Shown: positions 46,653-58,233, numbered from the stretch's first letter. The stretch: 64,000 nt of DNA from Malaya genurostris (GCF_030247185.1 NC_080571.1:143037986-143101985); one strand, 5' to 3'. Translations and numbers: made by a program. Notes: generated by a model from the letters alone, not told the origin.

Positions 46653-46899
46653 CTAAAACTCTCGCCGAAAAACTTCTGGGAGTACCTTCACCTATTCCGC
46701 TATTGAGCAGAACCCCCCAAGCAAACCAAATTGCAGAACTCAAGTTTAGTGCGTCTTCTTCAGTTCCATCGTTTGTAGTGAGTTTAAATCTTCCAAAAGG
46801 TGAGAAACGGTCCAATAAATAGAGAACCAACGCTACAACGTGTACTGATACCATCACCAAAATCCATAATGTATTACTGAATGGTTGAAGAAAAGACAC
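46653..46899 (-). CDS. Nmdar1: Exon of NMDA-type glutamate receptor subunit 1 (M1-pore-M3 start)
   Basis: 247-nt exon. On the minus strand a pyrimidine-rich TTTTTTTCAG ends at 46900 and a donor GTATTG starts at 46652. It encodes VSFLQPFSNTLWILVMVSVH, a hydrophobic M1 helix, YLLDRFSPFGRF, NLSSAIWFAWGVLLNSGIGE (pore loop with the asparagine that sets calcium permeability and magnesium block) and GTPRSFSARVLG, ending in phase 1 before M3. These residues match insect NMDA receptor 1. The open frame runs on into both introns, which is why it looks longer. It is the only host coding sequence recognised; other exons must lie outside the window or in pieces too short to see. Confidence 0.93.
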
Positions 46900-46932
46900 C
46901 TGAAAAAAATGGAATACATAATAATAAATACA

Positions 46933-47359
<427 letters not shown>

Positions 47360-47940
47360 GCTTTTATCGTGAATACGCTTTACTGCACTATGGGGTGCCT
47401 TTTCAAAATTAGCCATATGGGAGAATGGGCAGAACTTAATCGTGAATATCTCGACTTGTATTAAAGGTATCAACATAATTCTTTCACCATTTCATCAAAA
47501 ATATTATTAGAATTTAGGATAATATTTTGAACAGTGTGACATAACCACAAACAACTCAAATATTAAGTTTTCTCAAACTTTGAAAACAACGCGGAAAACT
47601 CTTTACTTTTGCTTGGCTTTTTCGCGCAAGGACGACGATTTTGAGGTAGTTAGACCTTTTGCGTGGTATAAAGCCTCAAACGCTTAGGTCGTGTTTTCTT
47701 TTGGACTTCAATCGTCGGGAGCGCAGCAGTTGTTAATAATGAGAGCAGACCTTTTGCGTGGTGCCAAACCTCAAACGCTCAGGTCGTGCTCTCATTTGGA
47801 TTTCAATCGTCAGGTGGAGCAGTCGTCAATGGAAGCAGACCTTTTGCATGGCTTCAAACGCTTAGGTTGTGTTTCATTTGGACTTCAATCGTCGGGAGCG
47901 CAGTGGTCGTCAATAATGAGAACAGTTCTCATTTGCTTTT
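47360..47940 (+). repeat. R repeat, copy 2 with 90-bp tandem units
   Basis: ATCGTGAATACGCTTTACTG to GACGATTTTGAGGTAGTTAG aligns with copy 1. From 47653 a unit starting GACCTTTTGCGTGG occurs three times (47653, 47748, 47838), each with CTCAAACGCT(C/T)AGGTCGTG and ATCGTCGGGAGCGCAG words. Confidence 0.65.
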
Positions 47941-48550
47941 CGGTAGTCGTAGCGAGAAGTCGTATTCAAGTTTCAGATTATAGTTTCGGAATATAGGTTT
48001 AGAATTCAGAGCCTGCGTGCTGAAACTGGATTCTGGAATTATATTCCGGAACTGATTACAGTTTAGAAATTATAGTTTTTGAATTGCAACTGATCTCTGA
48101 GTCTGTTCTTGGTTCTAAATTTAGTTCTTGAACTCAGGCCCAGTTCCTTATTCTAGAATCCTTCTATTCGGTTCTTTTTAGAACCATAATAATACGCAAA
48201 GAATTATGCGAAATTTTTCTTTATTGTACTCTATATAACCCATTTTGATGGTCGTGGCGGAAAATCGTCTTCAAGTTTCAGAGCTTAGTTCCGGAATATG
48301 GGTTTAGAATTCAGAGCCTGTGTGCTGAACTGGATTCTGGAAAAAGATTCCGGAACTGATTTCAGTTTCGGAATTGTAGTTCTAGAACTAAAATCCAACT
48401 GAATTCTGAGACTGTTCTAAGTTCTGAATTTTGATCTTGAACTCAGGTCCAGTTCCTAATTCCAGAATTTTGCAATAGGTTCTTTTTAGAACCATAATAA
48501 TACTCCCAAAGAATTATGCGAAATTTTACGTTACTGTACTCTATACAGCC
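47941..48550 (+). repeat. Direct repeat, two units of about 305 bp
   Basis: GTCGTAGCGAGAAGTCGTAT...(47945) and GTCGTGGCGGAAAATCGTCT...(48250) start two diverged copies that share TTTAGAATTCAGAGCCTG, TTCCGGAACTGATT, GAACTCAGG(C/T)CCAGTTCC and TTCTTTTTAGAACCATAATA. Each is rich in short GAATTC/TTCCGGAA/TTCTAGAA palindromes. No ORF. Confidence 0.75.
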
Positions 48551-48864
48551 CTTTTTGTCGTGAATACGACTTACTTTACTATGGGGCGCCTTTTTAAAAT
48601 TACCCATATGGAAGAATGGGCAGAACTTAATCGTGAATATCTTGACTTGTATTAATGGCAGCAACATAATTGTTTCACTATTTCATCAAAAACATTATCA
48701 GGAATTTAGGGTAATATTTTGAACAGTGTGAGATAACCACAAACAACTCAAAAATTAAATTTTCAGAAAATTTTAAAACAACGCGGAAAAGTCTTTACCT
48801 TTGCACCAGGCACATATCTTCAACTGAATGTTATAAAAGGGAAACCGTGGAAGAAAATCGATCA
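48550..48864 (+). repeat. R repeat, copy 3 (left part, before element K)
   Basis: TGTCGTGAATACGACTTACT onward aligns with R copies 1 and 2. It ends at the 13-bp duplication AGAAAATCGATCA (48852-48864), where Jockey element K inserted. The R sequence resumes at 53036. Confidence 0.65.
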
Positions 48865-48964
48865 ATTCGTCATCTAACACTCGATGTGGATAGACGAATA
48901 ACCTACTACGACTAATTTCGATTTTGTTTTATTTTTTATTCGCAGTTGTCTACCTACCCAAGCT

Positions 48965-50144
48965 ATGGGTAAAAACCGCCATAGATCCGAGAAGGATCCA
49001 AAGGATGCTAAGCGTCTGAAGCCAAGTGATGTACAGGTAAACGACCGTTTGCTGAGTAAAAACCAATATGCTGATCTGCCAGTAGATGTCGAAGAGGAAC
49101 TGCAGAAGAAGGAAAAAATGCCGCCTTTCTACCTGAAGGGCTTCCCACCAACTCTACGCTCGGATTTCAACACACTGATCAGCAAAGGACTACAGGCAAC
49201 AATCCGTTTATGTACTGAAGGCTACAAAATAACTGTTCTGGCTTTGAACCACTACAAAGGAGTGGAATGCTATCTGAAGCAGACAAAAGCGGAATACATC
49301 ACACACGATATTGCCGCCAACAAACCTATGAAGGTTGTACTTCGAGGACTACCCGACATGATGGAAGCCGAACTAAAGCAGGCACTGTCGGAGGCTGGAC
49401 TAAAGCCTTTGATGGTATTTAAAATGAAGCGCCATGGTATTTAAAATGAAGCGCCATAATACGGACAAAAAGTTTAGAGATCAACTGTACCTGATTCATC
49501 TGGAGAAGGGCTCCATCACCATGAGTCAACTGAAAACGATTAAATCGTTATTTCACATAATCATCGAATGGCAAAAGTATAAACCGGTACATCGGGATGT
49601 CACACAGTGCACGAACTGTTTGAACTACGGCCATGGAGCGAGGAATTGCCACATGAAAAGTCGGTGCGGGAAATGTGCCGAACCACACAATACCAACGAT
49701 TGCATACTAGATGACATCGCTGTAAAATGTGTGAACTGTGATGGCGACCATCCATCTACTAGCAAATCGTGTCCCAAACGTGCTGAGTTCACAAAAATTC
49801 GACAACAGGCGTCCCGCAAACAATCAACGCGCAAGAATGTTCCACAGAAGGATGAAGTTAATTTCCCACGGCTCCCACCGAAGAGGGATATTCCGAATTT
49901 GCCGCCACTTCCTCGCAGCAATCCAAAAGATTCAGCCGCTGGATCACAAAAAGAATCTTCCTCAAAAATCCCTCCTGGATGGGGCAATAATCAACCACAA
50001 GCAAAGGATGACTCTGGTGATTTATTTTCTGCTGAACAACTGATCGTCATTTTTGAAACAATGACAACAAAACTACGAAACTGCAGAACGCGGTTAGATC
50101 AAATCAACGCCTTAGGCAAATTCATCATCGAATATGCAATATAA
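48965..50144 (+). pseudogene. K ORF1 (gag), split by a 22-bp tandem duplication
   Basis: The first frame (48965-49444) starts MGKNRHRSEK and contains a PRE_C2HC-like domain (FNTLISKGLQATIRL; KVVLRGLPD). The second frame (49434-50144) has the knuckles CTNCLNYGHGARNC, CGKCAEPHNTNDC and CVNCDGDHPSTSKSC, then a Pro/Ser-rich tail. The break is caused by a perfect 22-bp duplication (49412-49433 and 49434-49455), which adds one base to the frame. Without it ORF1 would be a single gag protein of about 385 residues. RNA-binding partner of ORF2. Confidence 0.88.
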
Positions 50145-52731
50145 TGAGTTGGTTATAGTAAATTGGAATGCTTGCTCACTCAGGAGCAAAACTGCTGAAT
50201 TGTCCGACTTTCTTCAAGAGAAGAATGCCGATATTGCTATTTTAACTGAAACTCATCTTAAACCTGAAATTTCTATTTTTATTTCCAATTACAGGATTCA
50301 CAGGCTCGACAGGGCAACTACCAGAGGAGGGGGAGTTGCCATTGCCATTAAACGATCCATTCAGCACAGGCTTCTGTCAGCCTTTAAATTGAAACTCATA
50401 GAAGCCATCGGAATTGAGATTACAACGACGATGGGACCCATCATCGTCATTGCAGCGTACTGCCCCAAACAAACCAATCTTCGAGATGGTACGTGTGCAT
50501 AATTGAAGCGAGATCTGGCTATGCTCACTCGACGACAGAACAAATTCATCATTGCTGGGGACCTGAACGCACGGCATGAGCTGTGGAGAAACAAAAGACA
50601 GAATCGAAACGAATTCGTACTTCTGAAGATTACGAAGCTGGACAGTACAACATCTTCGCTCCGGATCAACCAACGCGACTTTCCAGATCGGGAGTTCATT
50701 CCATTTTGGATATATTCATCAGCAACATCGCCATAGACAGCTCTCCGGTTGTCTTCTACGAGCTCTCTTCTGACCACTCCAGTAATATTGACGTTGGGAT
50801 CTTCACCAGAAACAGTGCCTATTCAACCACGGAGGAACTATTATCGCACCGATTGGGTCCAATTTCAACAAATCGCCGACCAACTTATTAATATCAATGT
50901 TCCACTAGATTCCCCGATGGAAATCGATGCGGCCCTATCTTCCTTCCAGCATTCAGTCACAGTCGCTCGTGATAGGACGGTTCCACTACAACATATGCCG
51001 AGTTCCTCTCTTCAAATCGACAGTGTCACCAAGAAACTCATCCGACTTCGGAATATCTACCGGAGGCAGTATCAACGAACTGGCATCCTAAAGAGGAAGA
51101 CTACTTATAACAACTTAACTAGGATAATTCAGGAAAGGATATCTGAGCTTCGCAACAGGAACTTCCAGCAAAAACTTCGAGAAATTCTCCCACATTCAAA
51201 GCCCTTTTGGTCCTTAACGAAGGTGCTTAAGAAAAAACGGAAGCCTATTCCTCCTCTGATGTCACCCCAGGATGCAGCTGAAGGAATACCTTTAATCACA
51301 CCAGTAGAGAAGGCAAATGCGCTAGGCCAGCAGTTTGTGTGTTCTCACAATTTAGGACTCAACATTGTTAGTCCATATGAAAGAGCCGTTGCTGATAGCG
51401 TAGCTGAGGTTGACCAATCAGACAGCTTGGTTCCTGAGGAAAGTAGAGTCACTGCGAATGAGCTGATGGCTTTTGTGAAAAAATCCAAAAATATGAAGGC
51501 CCCCGGTTTCGACAACACATTCAACATTGAGCTGAAACATTTGAGTATTCGCTCATTTGTCTTCTTAGCTAAACTTTTTAACAGGTGCTGGGAGCTTGGT
51601 TACTTCCCTTCAATGTGGAAGTTAGCTAAAGTTATCCCAGTTTTGAAACCGGGGAAAGATCCTTCCTTTTCCAAGAGCTATCGGCCCATCAGCTTACTCT
51701 CTGTCCTATCCAAGCTGTTTGAAAAGTCAATACAAAGGCGAATTTTTGCTTTTGCAGATGAACAGGATATATTTCTGGAAGAACAGTTTGGGTTCCGGAA
51801 AGGAAGATCCACCATCCACAAGCTCTCAAGGGTTAACAACGTCATCCAGCAAAACAAATCAGTGTCCAAAACGACTGCCATGGCAATATTGGATATTGAA
51901 AAGGCATTCGATAATGTGTGGCACGATGGACTGGTGTTCAAACTGCATCGCTATAATTTTCCCATGTATCTTGTTAAAATTATCAAAAATTATCTTGCAG
52001 ATAGAGCATTCCAGGTTTCTCTGAATAATGCACTTTCAGAAAGATTTACTATTCCTGCTGGTGTACCCCAGGGAAGTATCCTAGGTCCCATTCTATACAA
52101 CATTTTCACATCAGACATCCCACCTCTTCCAGATGGTGGTGTTCTGTCACAATTTGCTGATGATACTGCCATTCTTTACAAAGGTCGTGTCATTAATGCT
52201 CTGAAAAATAAACTACAGACAGGTCTGGACGCTTTAACGGAATATTTTACAAACTGGAAAATTGTGATCAATGCAGCAAAAACTCAGGTCATCTTGTTTC
52301 CACATTCAAGATCTCCAAAACTTGTTCCATCAGACGAATGCAGAATACGATTCGGTGATGAGGTCATTCAATGGTCCGATGAAGTTATCTATCTAGGACT
52401 CACCTTTGACAGACATCTGATATTCAGGTCACATGTTGACAAAATCGTTCAAAAATGCAGCATACTCATTAGGTCTTTGTATCCGCTGATTTGTAGAACA
52501 TCTAAACTATGCCTGAAGAATCAGATGGCTGTCTATAAACAAATCATCTACCCCGCAATTGAATACGCAGTCCCTGTTTGGCGGGGTTGTGCACGAACAC
52601 ACAAACTTAGGCTTCAACGCATTCAAAGTAAGATCTTAAAGATGATTCTAAATCTACCCCCTTGGACAAGGACTAGTGAAGTACATGAGATTGCCTCACT
52701 GGATATACTAGAACAAAAATTCGAACAATAA
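50134..52731 (+). pseudogene. K ORF2 (endonuclease-reverse transcriptase)
   Basis: Start ATGCAATATAA overlaps the ORF1 stop. The endonuclease has VNWNACS and LTETHLKPE. A TAA at 50500-50502 interrupts, followed by AGDLNARHELW, a frameshift near 50600 and another near 50775 (after ELSSDH). From 50749 the frame is open for 660 codons: RIYRRQYQR linker, YRPISLLSVLSKLFEKS, motif A LDIEKAFDNVWH (about 51890), AGVPQGSILGP (about 52060), catalytic FADDTAILY (about 52155), YLGLTFDR (about 52400). It ends LDILEQKFEQ*. The RT part is intact; the endonuclease is broken. Confidence 0.9.
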
Positions 52732-53035
52732 TGCACGAAATTTGAAGAGAGGTGCTCAATCTCTGAAATACAAATAATTCAAAATTTGTACGTATTAGGT
52801 TAGGGATAGTTATAAGTAGGTAGACATTTTATAAATAATTAAAATAAATATTATGATTAAACATTAGTATGTAAAACAAGAGTAACTAAAACACCTAATA
52901 TTAATAACGAATCGTATGAACAACAAAGATGAAAGGCCAAAGGGTCAAAACACTTGTACTGTAAAATGTTGATGTAATACACAAAAATAAGATTAATAAA
53001 CAAATATTTATGCAAAAAAAAAAGAAAATCGATCA

Positions 53036-53745
53036 TTTCTTCTTGTGCGTTGGATGAAAGCAGACGTCGGGGCGAGAAGACGCATTCCAACAGCGGCATC
53101 GGAGAGCGCACCTTCTGCGTAGTTAAAAAACTCAAACGCTCAGGTCATAGTTAAACCAGTTTCGCATCATTTGGCACTGCGAGCGGATGTGTCGGTTTGT
53201 ACGCAAAGATAGTTTCAATTCAAGCAAGAACGATTGCATCAGCTGATGATGGTTTGCATTGGAGAGAAAGAAAACAAGAAACGAAAAGTTCAGAACATTA
53301 CATAAAATCAGCTGTTCTAATGGCTCTAAATGTTATCTAAAGAACTATTAAGATTACTTCTTTGCAAATTGAATGTAGAAATCATCAGTTTAGTGACAAT
53401 CCAAAATAATTTGATTTGCTTCGTGCACTTTTCGCTGTGCGAAAATCGTTCGAGAAAAATGATCCGAACTGTGCTAAATATCGTAGAGAATTCCACAATT
53501 TGGTCCTTCTGAAAGGCAGAAATGAATCCTGTACAGCATCTTAATAGTTTCTTTCAATGAAATATGCAAATCCGAAATGAGATAATCGACGTCAAAAATC
53601 GTTGAAAATTTTAATAATGAAAAGGGGGAAAGTTTCGCAATTCACACAATCGATCAACTATCAATTCGAATTCGAAAGTGTAAAGAAATTGTGTCAGTTT
53701 TATTCGTATTAACGACATCCAGTTATGTCTCTGACATTACATAAC
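53036..53745 (+). repeat. R repeat, copy 3 (right part, after element K)
   Basis: Contains ACTCAAACGCTCAGGTCATA (53131), TAATGGCTCTAAATGTTATC (53317) and CGACATCCAGTTATGTCTCT (53715), in the order of copy 1. Directly joined to V repeats at about 53746. Confidence 0.65.
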
Positions 53746-55190
53746 CGTACTTTTTTTTATAACGTTTTTCACCATTACTACCATTCTGCGATTTCTTTGA
53801 ATTAGAAATTGATCCTAAGCACTTAAAATTTACCCTGGGATACTTGCAGATTTCTCAGGGACAAACGACATAACAAAGCATTTCATCCAAACTCGCATGA
53901 CACAGTATAAAAGTAAACCAATCTAAGCTTCAAATCGTTTTATAGAACTTTGTGTCTTGTTGTCTAGCAGCTACCTTTCTCTGACATGTTACACGTGATA
54001 CTGAAAAGTTGGCTATAATTTCGCTTACATTCGCGTGCTTTCCTACAGCTTCGCCTTTACATAAATTGACTAATCAGAGCGATGCTTCTCACCTGATAGA
54101 TCGCTTACTTCTTCAAAACCATCGTCTCCGTGAGGGAAATCCAGGAAGCCAGCATAGCGTATTAGCCTTTAGATGACAAAATAGGTAACTGCTCGCTATT
54201 AATCAAAATTTCAATGTATATAATTGAAAATACGTGGATTGTTACATTCAAATCGAAACTTAGAAATATTTCCAATCAATATAGACTGTATTTGTCATGA
54301 TTTGTATTTGTTTTTTTAGCCAACGAAATTACATCAATAGCCCAAACGTATGCAATTATATGTTTATACAAGCTTGCGATACAGATATCGATATTTAAGC
54401 TTATTTTCGCCAAGCTTGTGTTCAAGTTTTGTATGCAAGTAGTTATTTTTAAAGCGTTTCTTTACCATTACTACCAATCTGTGATTTCGGTTGAAGCGAT
54501 AAACTTTTTCTCATTATCAATCGAGTTCATCTTATATAAATAAGAAATTAATCTTATGCACTCAAAATTTACCCTGGGGTAGTTGTCATTTTCTCAGGCG
54601 AAACGACATAATATGGGATTTCATCTAATCTTTCATGACACAAGATCAGAGCATAGTAATTAAAGCGTCAAATCTTTTTACGGCACTTTTTGTCTTGCTG
54701 TTTAGCAACAACCTACCTCTAGCAAGCTACGTGTAGGACTGAAACGGTAACTATAATTTTGCTTATATTTATAGCTTCGCGTGCTTCCAACAGCTTCGCT
54801 TTTGCATCGATTGACCAATCAAAGCGCTGCTTTCCCTTTGATATATCGCTTACTCCTTCAAAACCGTCTATGGTAGGGAAATCCGGTATGCCGGAGATTT
54901 TTTGCAGACAAAATAGGACACTGCTAGCTAATAATCAACATTTTAATGATATACAATTAAAAATACATGGCAATGAACATTCAAATCAATACGTAGAAAT
55001 ATTTTCAATCAAATGGTGACATGATATTAATAATTGATACAAAATTGACTGAGCTGTAATTATTCAAAACCTGATCAAATTTCTACGTGTATTATTCTTG
55101 AGTTTCTAGTTTGCACCACAATATAGATAACAAAAATGTGTTCCACATTAAAAGCAAAAATATTAGGCCCAAATTTATTTGCTTATGATT
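53746..55190 (-). repeat. V repeats, two tandem copies
   Basis: Copy B is about 53746-54340 and copy C about 54341-55190, in direct orientation. Both carry CACCATTACTACCAATCTG-like, ATGACACA(AGAT), TGTCTTG(C/T)TGTTTAGCA and GCTTACTCCTTCAAAACCGT words. Copy C gives the empty site for the TTAA element (AATTAAAGCG near 54660). The promoter block in copy C is on the minus strand (TATA at 54766-54773). The end of copy C (GTGTTCCACATTAAAAGCAA) matches the U-type gene border at 835-800. Confidence 0.75.
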
Positions 55191-55424
55191 TTTTTTAATT
55201 GGTCATGACTTTTAACATTTTTCATTAAAATACTATAAAGGTTATTTTAAAGAATAGCTTGTTTGAAAGCTAAGGAATAGACGCACATTTCGTGTTTGGA
55301 CGAATTTTCGTATCTTTATTAGATTTTACAGCATATGTTGTTGAAAAAATGCTCTTTCTTGTAAACGCGAAAATTCAAACAATCATATCTCGAAAATTCG
55401 ACGTACCATATTGAAATAACAACC
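55191..55424. other. No recognisable gene
   Basis: AT-rich DNA between V copy C and the foldback end. No ORF. Confidence 0.35.
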
Positions 55425-55470
55425 TTTTCTAATCCACCTAGTGGTGTAATGATGCCTTTCTCATATTACT
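55425..55470. repeat. Single end of foldback repeat family
   Basis: CTAATCCACCTAGTGGTGTA and following match the inverted ends at 21452-21495 and 22795-22834. It abuts the mariner fragment. Confidence 0.6.
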
Positions 55471-55484
55471 TATACAGGGTCCGC

Positions 55485-55920
55485 CATCTAACTTTTTTTT
55501 TTAAACTAGCGGTTATTTCGACATTGGTAACCTTAATGTCACTTCTGATTGGACAGAAACTTAGTTTTATTCTTCCACTGAACGAAAATGGTTGTGTATA
55601 CGCTTGAAGAACGCGTGAAAACAGTGCAGTTTTACTTTAAAAATCATGGTAATCACATTCCGCAGTGTGCGAAAATTACGTATGAAAATGAGAAGAAAAG
55701 AGGGGACGTCAGCTCCGTATGTGCGTTTTCTTTTGAAAAGTTTGAGTGAAACTGGCACTATTATTGATAAACCAACACGTGATAAGCCGAAAACAGTGCG
55801 CACAACCGAGAATATCGCTGCTGTTGTCGAGAGTGTGCGTGAGACGCCAGGAAGATCAGTGAAGCGTCGATCTCAACAATTAAATATTTCGTAGACATCG
55901 CTGAGATGAATTTTGCATAA
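55485..55920 (+). pseudogene. Tc1/mariner 5' end and DNA-binding domain fragment
   Basis: Starts at TA-CAGGGTCCGCCATCTAAC. From 55588 it reads MVVYTLEERVKTVQFYFKNH (first HTH helix). After a frameshift it continues as KPTRDKPKTVRTTENIAAVV and ETPGRSVKRRSQQLNIS (second HTH). The catalytic domain is missing: the element stops at about 55920. The end repeat differs from the DD37D copy at 26550, so it is another family. Confidence 0.65.
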
Positions 55921-55929
55921 AGTAGAGAT

Positions 55930-55998
55930 GGGAAACTTATCGATATTTATCGATAATATCGATATTACCACGATATCGATAATTCGATCGATATTAGA
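55930..55998. repeat. Dense ATCGAT palindrome cluster
   Basis: About 60 bp with five or more ATCGAT/ATATCGAT words, including two TATCGATA boxes. It may be the end of an unknown repeat or a binding-site cluster. Confidence 0.5.
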
Positions 55999-56036
55999 TA
56001 TTTAGGCTATGTTAGAAATACGTTAATTAAATCTTA

Positions 56037-56310
56037 CCTAAAATCAAAGACATTATATTAACTAGATATCCAGCTCTCACATTTCACGAACAAATCATTG
56101 GCAGCATCCTTTTTAGCGAGCATGGCACCCTCAGGCGAGTCCGCATTGAATCTCATACATAGAAGTAGGGGAGAGAAAGGTCAAATTCGTTTGGCACGCA
56201 CGAATAATACGCGCACATACAATTGTTATGTTGAATCTGACGCCGTGCGATGGCGTTACTGGACTGAAGATTAATTTCGCTCCAAGCTGACAGGGTCTGC
56301 TAAAATTGAC
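56037..56310 (+). repeat. W repeat, copy 2
   Basis: AAAGACATTATATTAACTAG to GACAGGGTCTG aligns with 25716-25980. The reading RYPALTFHEQIIGSILFSEH is open here where copy 1 has stops, so copy 2 is closer to an original coding form. Confidence 0.5.
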
Positions 56311-56365
56311 TTCCTGTACGCAACTCTTCTAAAGCGCGAACAGTACTTAATATTAAGTATTTTGT

Positions 56366-56697
56366 CAGTCGGTGTTGAACAGTCGTTCGCACCGCACGCA
56401 TATAGCTCTTGGCTCCTGGAAATTTTTTCTGGCTACCTAGAGTTTCATTGATTCAGGGCTTCAGTCTTTTTCAAGGCTACCTGAATCACTAACAGTCTTT
56501 TTAAAGACTAACAATTAGTCAGCCAAGGCTATACAAAGAGTGATATTAGAGTGACTAAGTGATACAAAGAGTGATATTAGAGTGACTAAGTGATACAAAG
56601 AGTGATATTAGAGTAACTAAGAAATTAATCAGCCTTTTTTAAGGCTAGCTATTCAAAGAACTATTATTCAAACTTCAAAATTCCATTCATTTCAAAA
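56366..56697 (+). promoter_or_regulatory. J3 5' UTR: stem-loop words and three 31-bp tandem units
   Basis: Palindromic AGTCTTTTTAAAGACT (56487), AGCCTTTTTTAAGGCT (56631) and related words. Three tandem 31-bp units start TACAAAGAGTGATATTAGAG at 56533, 56564 and 56595. J1 has one unit. Jockey-type LINEs use internal 5' UTR promoters; a role for these units is inferred. Confidence 0.6.
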
Positions 56698-58148
56698 ATG
56701 CCTGCGTCCAACCGGAAAGGTGACAAGCCTAAGGCTAAAAATAATTCAATACGGAATAAATCACAATCCGTTATTCAACATTTTTCTAATAGCATTCACG
56801 ATCTTATAGAATCTGAATGTAAAAATAAAAGACAACGGACGGATTTCCCTTCCGTTGATCCTATGCCGTCTAACAATATTTACGAGATTCTTCGTGAATC
56901 CGATTGTAGCGACATAGAAGAAAATTCTTCAAAAATTCCCAAAATGGACGCTTGTTGTTCTGGGAAGAAACAACAATCTATGCCACCAGTGACGGTGATG
57001 ATTTCCGACTTCAAAGCATTCCGTACTGAGCTTTCTACTTTTCTCCCGGAAGTAAAAGTCTCATTTCAAATCGGACGAAGAGGAGAATGTCGAGTCTTGG
57101 TTGATGGATTGGAAGATTACGAACGACTTATTCGATATTTGTCCGAGAAACTTCATAAATTTCTTCATATGATATAAAATCAGATAGACCCTTCAAGACT
57201 GTCTTGAAAGGCTTATCAAATGATCAAAGTATTGATGAAATTAAAAATTAAATCAAAGAATTGCTTGGTTTTGTCCCTTCCCAAGTAATAGTTATGAAAA
57301 AAAGAGTGAATGGTACTTCTAAACCACGCTCTGGAATTTCCTATGAACTTTACCTAATACACTTCAATCGAAGTGATGTAAACAATTTGAAAACTTTAGA
57401 AAAAGTACGTTTCATTTCCCACATTCATTGGGAACATTATAAACGGCATAATCGTATTGCAAACTTAACGCAATGTCGTCGTTGCCAAGGCTTCGGTCAT
57501 GGAACCAAAAATTGTCATATGGATATACGGTGTTTGAATTGTGGTAAATCGCATTCGAAAGACGTTTGTCCAATGAATGAAACCACTGATAAATTTTCAT
57601 GTTCAAATTGCAATGGAAATCATAAATCCAATTATTTGAAATGTCCTGTCAGGGAAAAAATTTTAAACGCTCGTTCGCTTAGACAACAAATCAAATCAAC
57701 GACCTTAAATTTACAGAACATACCTGAAAATCAAAAAACCGTTACAAATGCCACGCCTAATTCTTCTAAGGCATCTATTTCTTCGAATTTAAAACAAAAA
57801 ACAGGTACGCCTGCCAATTCGTCTTCTAACGAAAACAATTTATTGACAGGTAGATCGACCTCGTCATCATCTTCTTCTAATGTCAGTTATGCTGGTATAT
57901 TAGGTAGAAATCTACCACCTATTTCTTCTAATGTAAATAATCAAAACACAGGACCGCCTTGCAGTCCATCTTCTAACGAAAACAATTTATTAATAGGTAG
58001 ACAGGCCAAACCATCTTCTTCTAATGGCAGTCTACCTATATATATTCCTTCAATGCCATTCGCTTCTTTAAATGAAGTCGATTTAGGCGATATAACTGAA
58101 AATAAAATGATCTACCTACAAGATCAACTTTTTCAAATGATCATCTAA
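56698..58148 (+). pseudogene. J3 ORF1 (gag), two lesions
   Basis: Frame 1 is 56698-57177 (MPASNRKGDKPKAK; acidic SDCSDIEEN; VTVMISDFKAFRTEL). A frameshift near 57165 and an in-frame TAA at about 57249 follow. Frame 2 (57261-58148) holds the knuckles CRRCQGFGHGTKNC, CLNCGKSHSKDVC and CSNCNGNHKSNYLKC (57470-57640) and a Ser/Asn-rich tail. CAA to TAA at 58146-58148 cuts the last about 35 residues, which J2 still encodes (ending FNSDVK). RNA-binding gag protein in its intact form. Confidence 0.87.
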
Positions 58149-58233
58149 ATGAATTCGACTTCATCACTTTTTGAAGCATTTCAAATCGGATGGAAATTTG
58201 CAAATAATATTATAATGAATTTAAAATTTAACA

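Larger units (their letters stand above)
48865..53022 (+). mobile_element. Jockey-clade LINE K, full length, lightly decayed
   Basis: AGAAAATCGATCA stands before the 5' end (48852-48864) and after the A tail (53023-53035). Order: 100-nt 5' UTR, ORF1 in two frames, ORF2 overlapping by 11 nt, 3' UTR, AATAAA near 52995, A10. Length 4158 bp. It has no RNase H. Few lesions, so younger than J1 or J2. Confidence 0.9.

Noticed and set aside
47941..48550. Possible CRISPR-like array because of repeated units
   Set aside because: Only two diverged 305-bp units, in a eukaryotic intron; no short identical repeats with spacers.
53746..55190. V tandem copies as a pair of LTRs
   Set aside because: No gag-pol between them, no clear TG..CA ends or primer-binding site; kept as an unnamed repeat.
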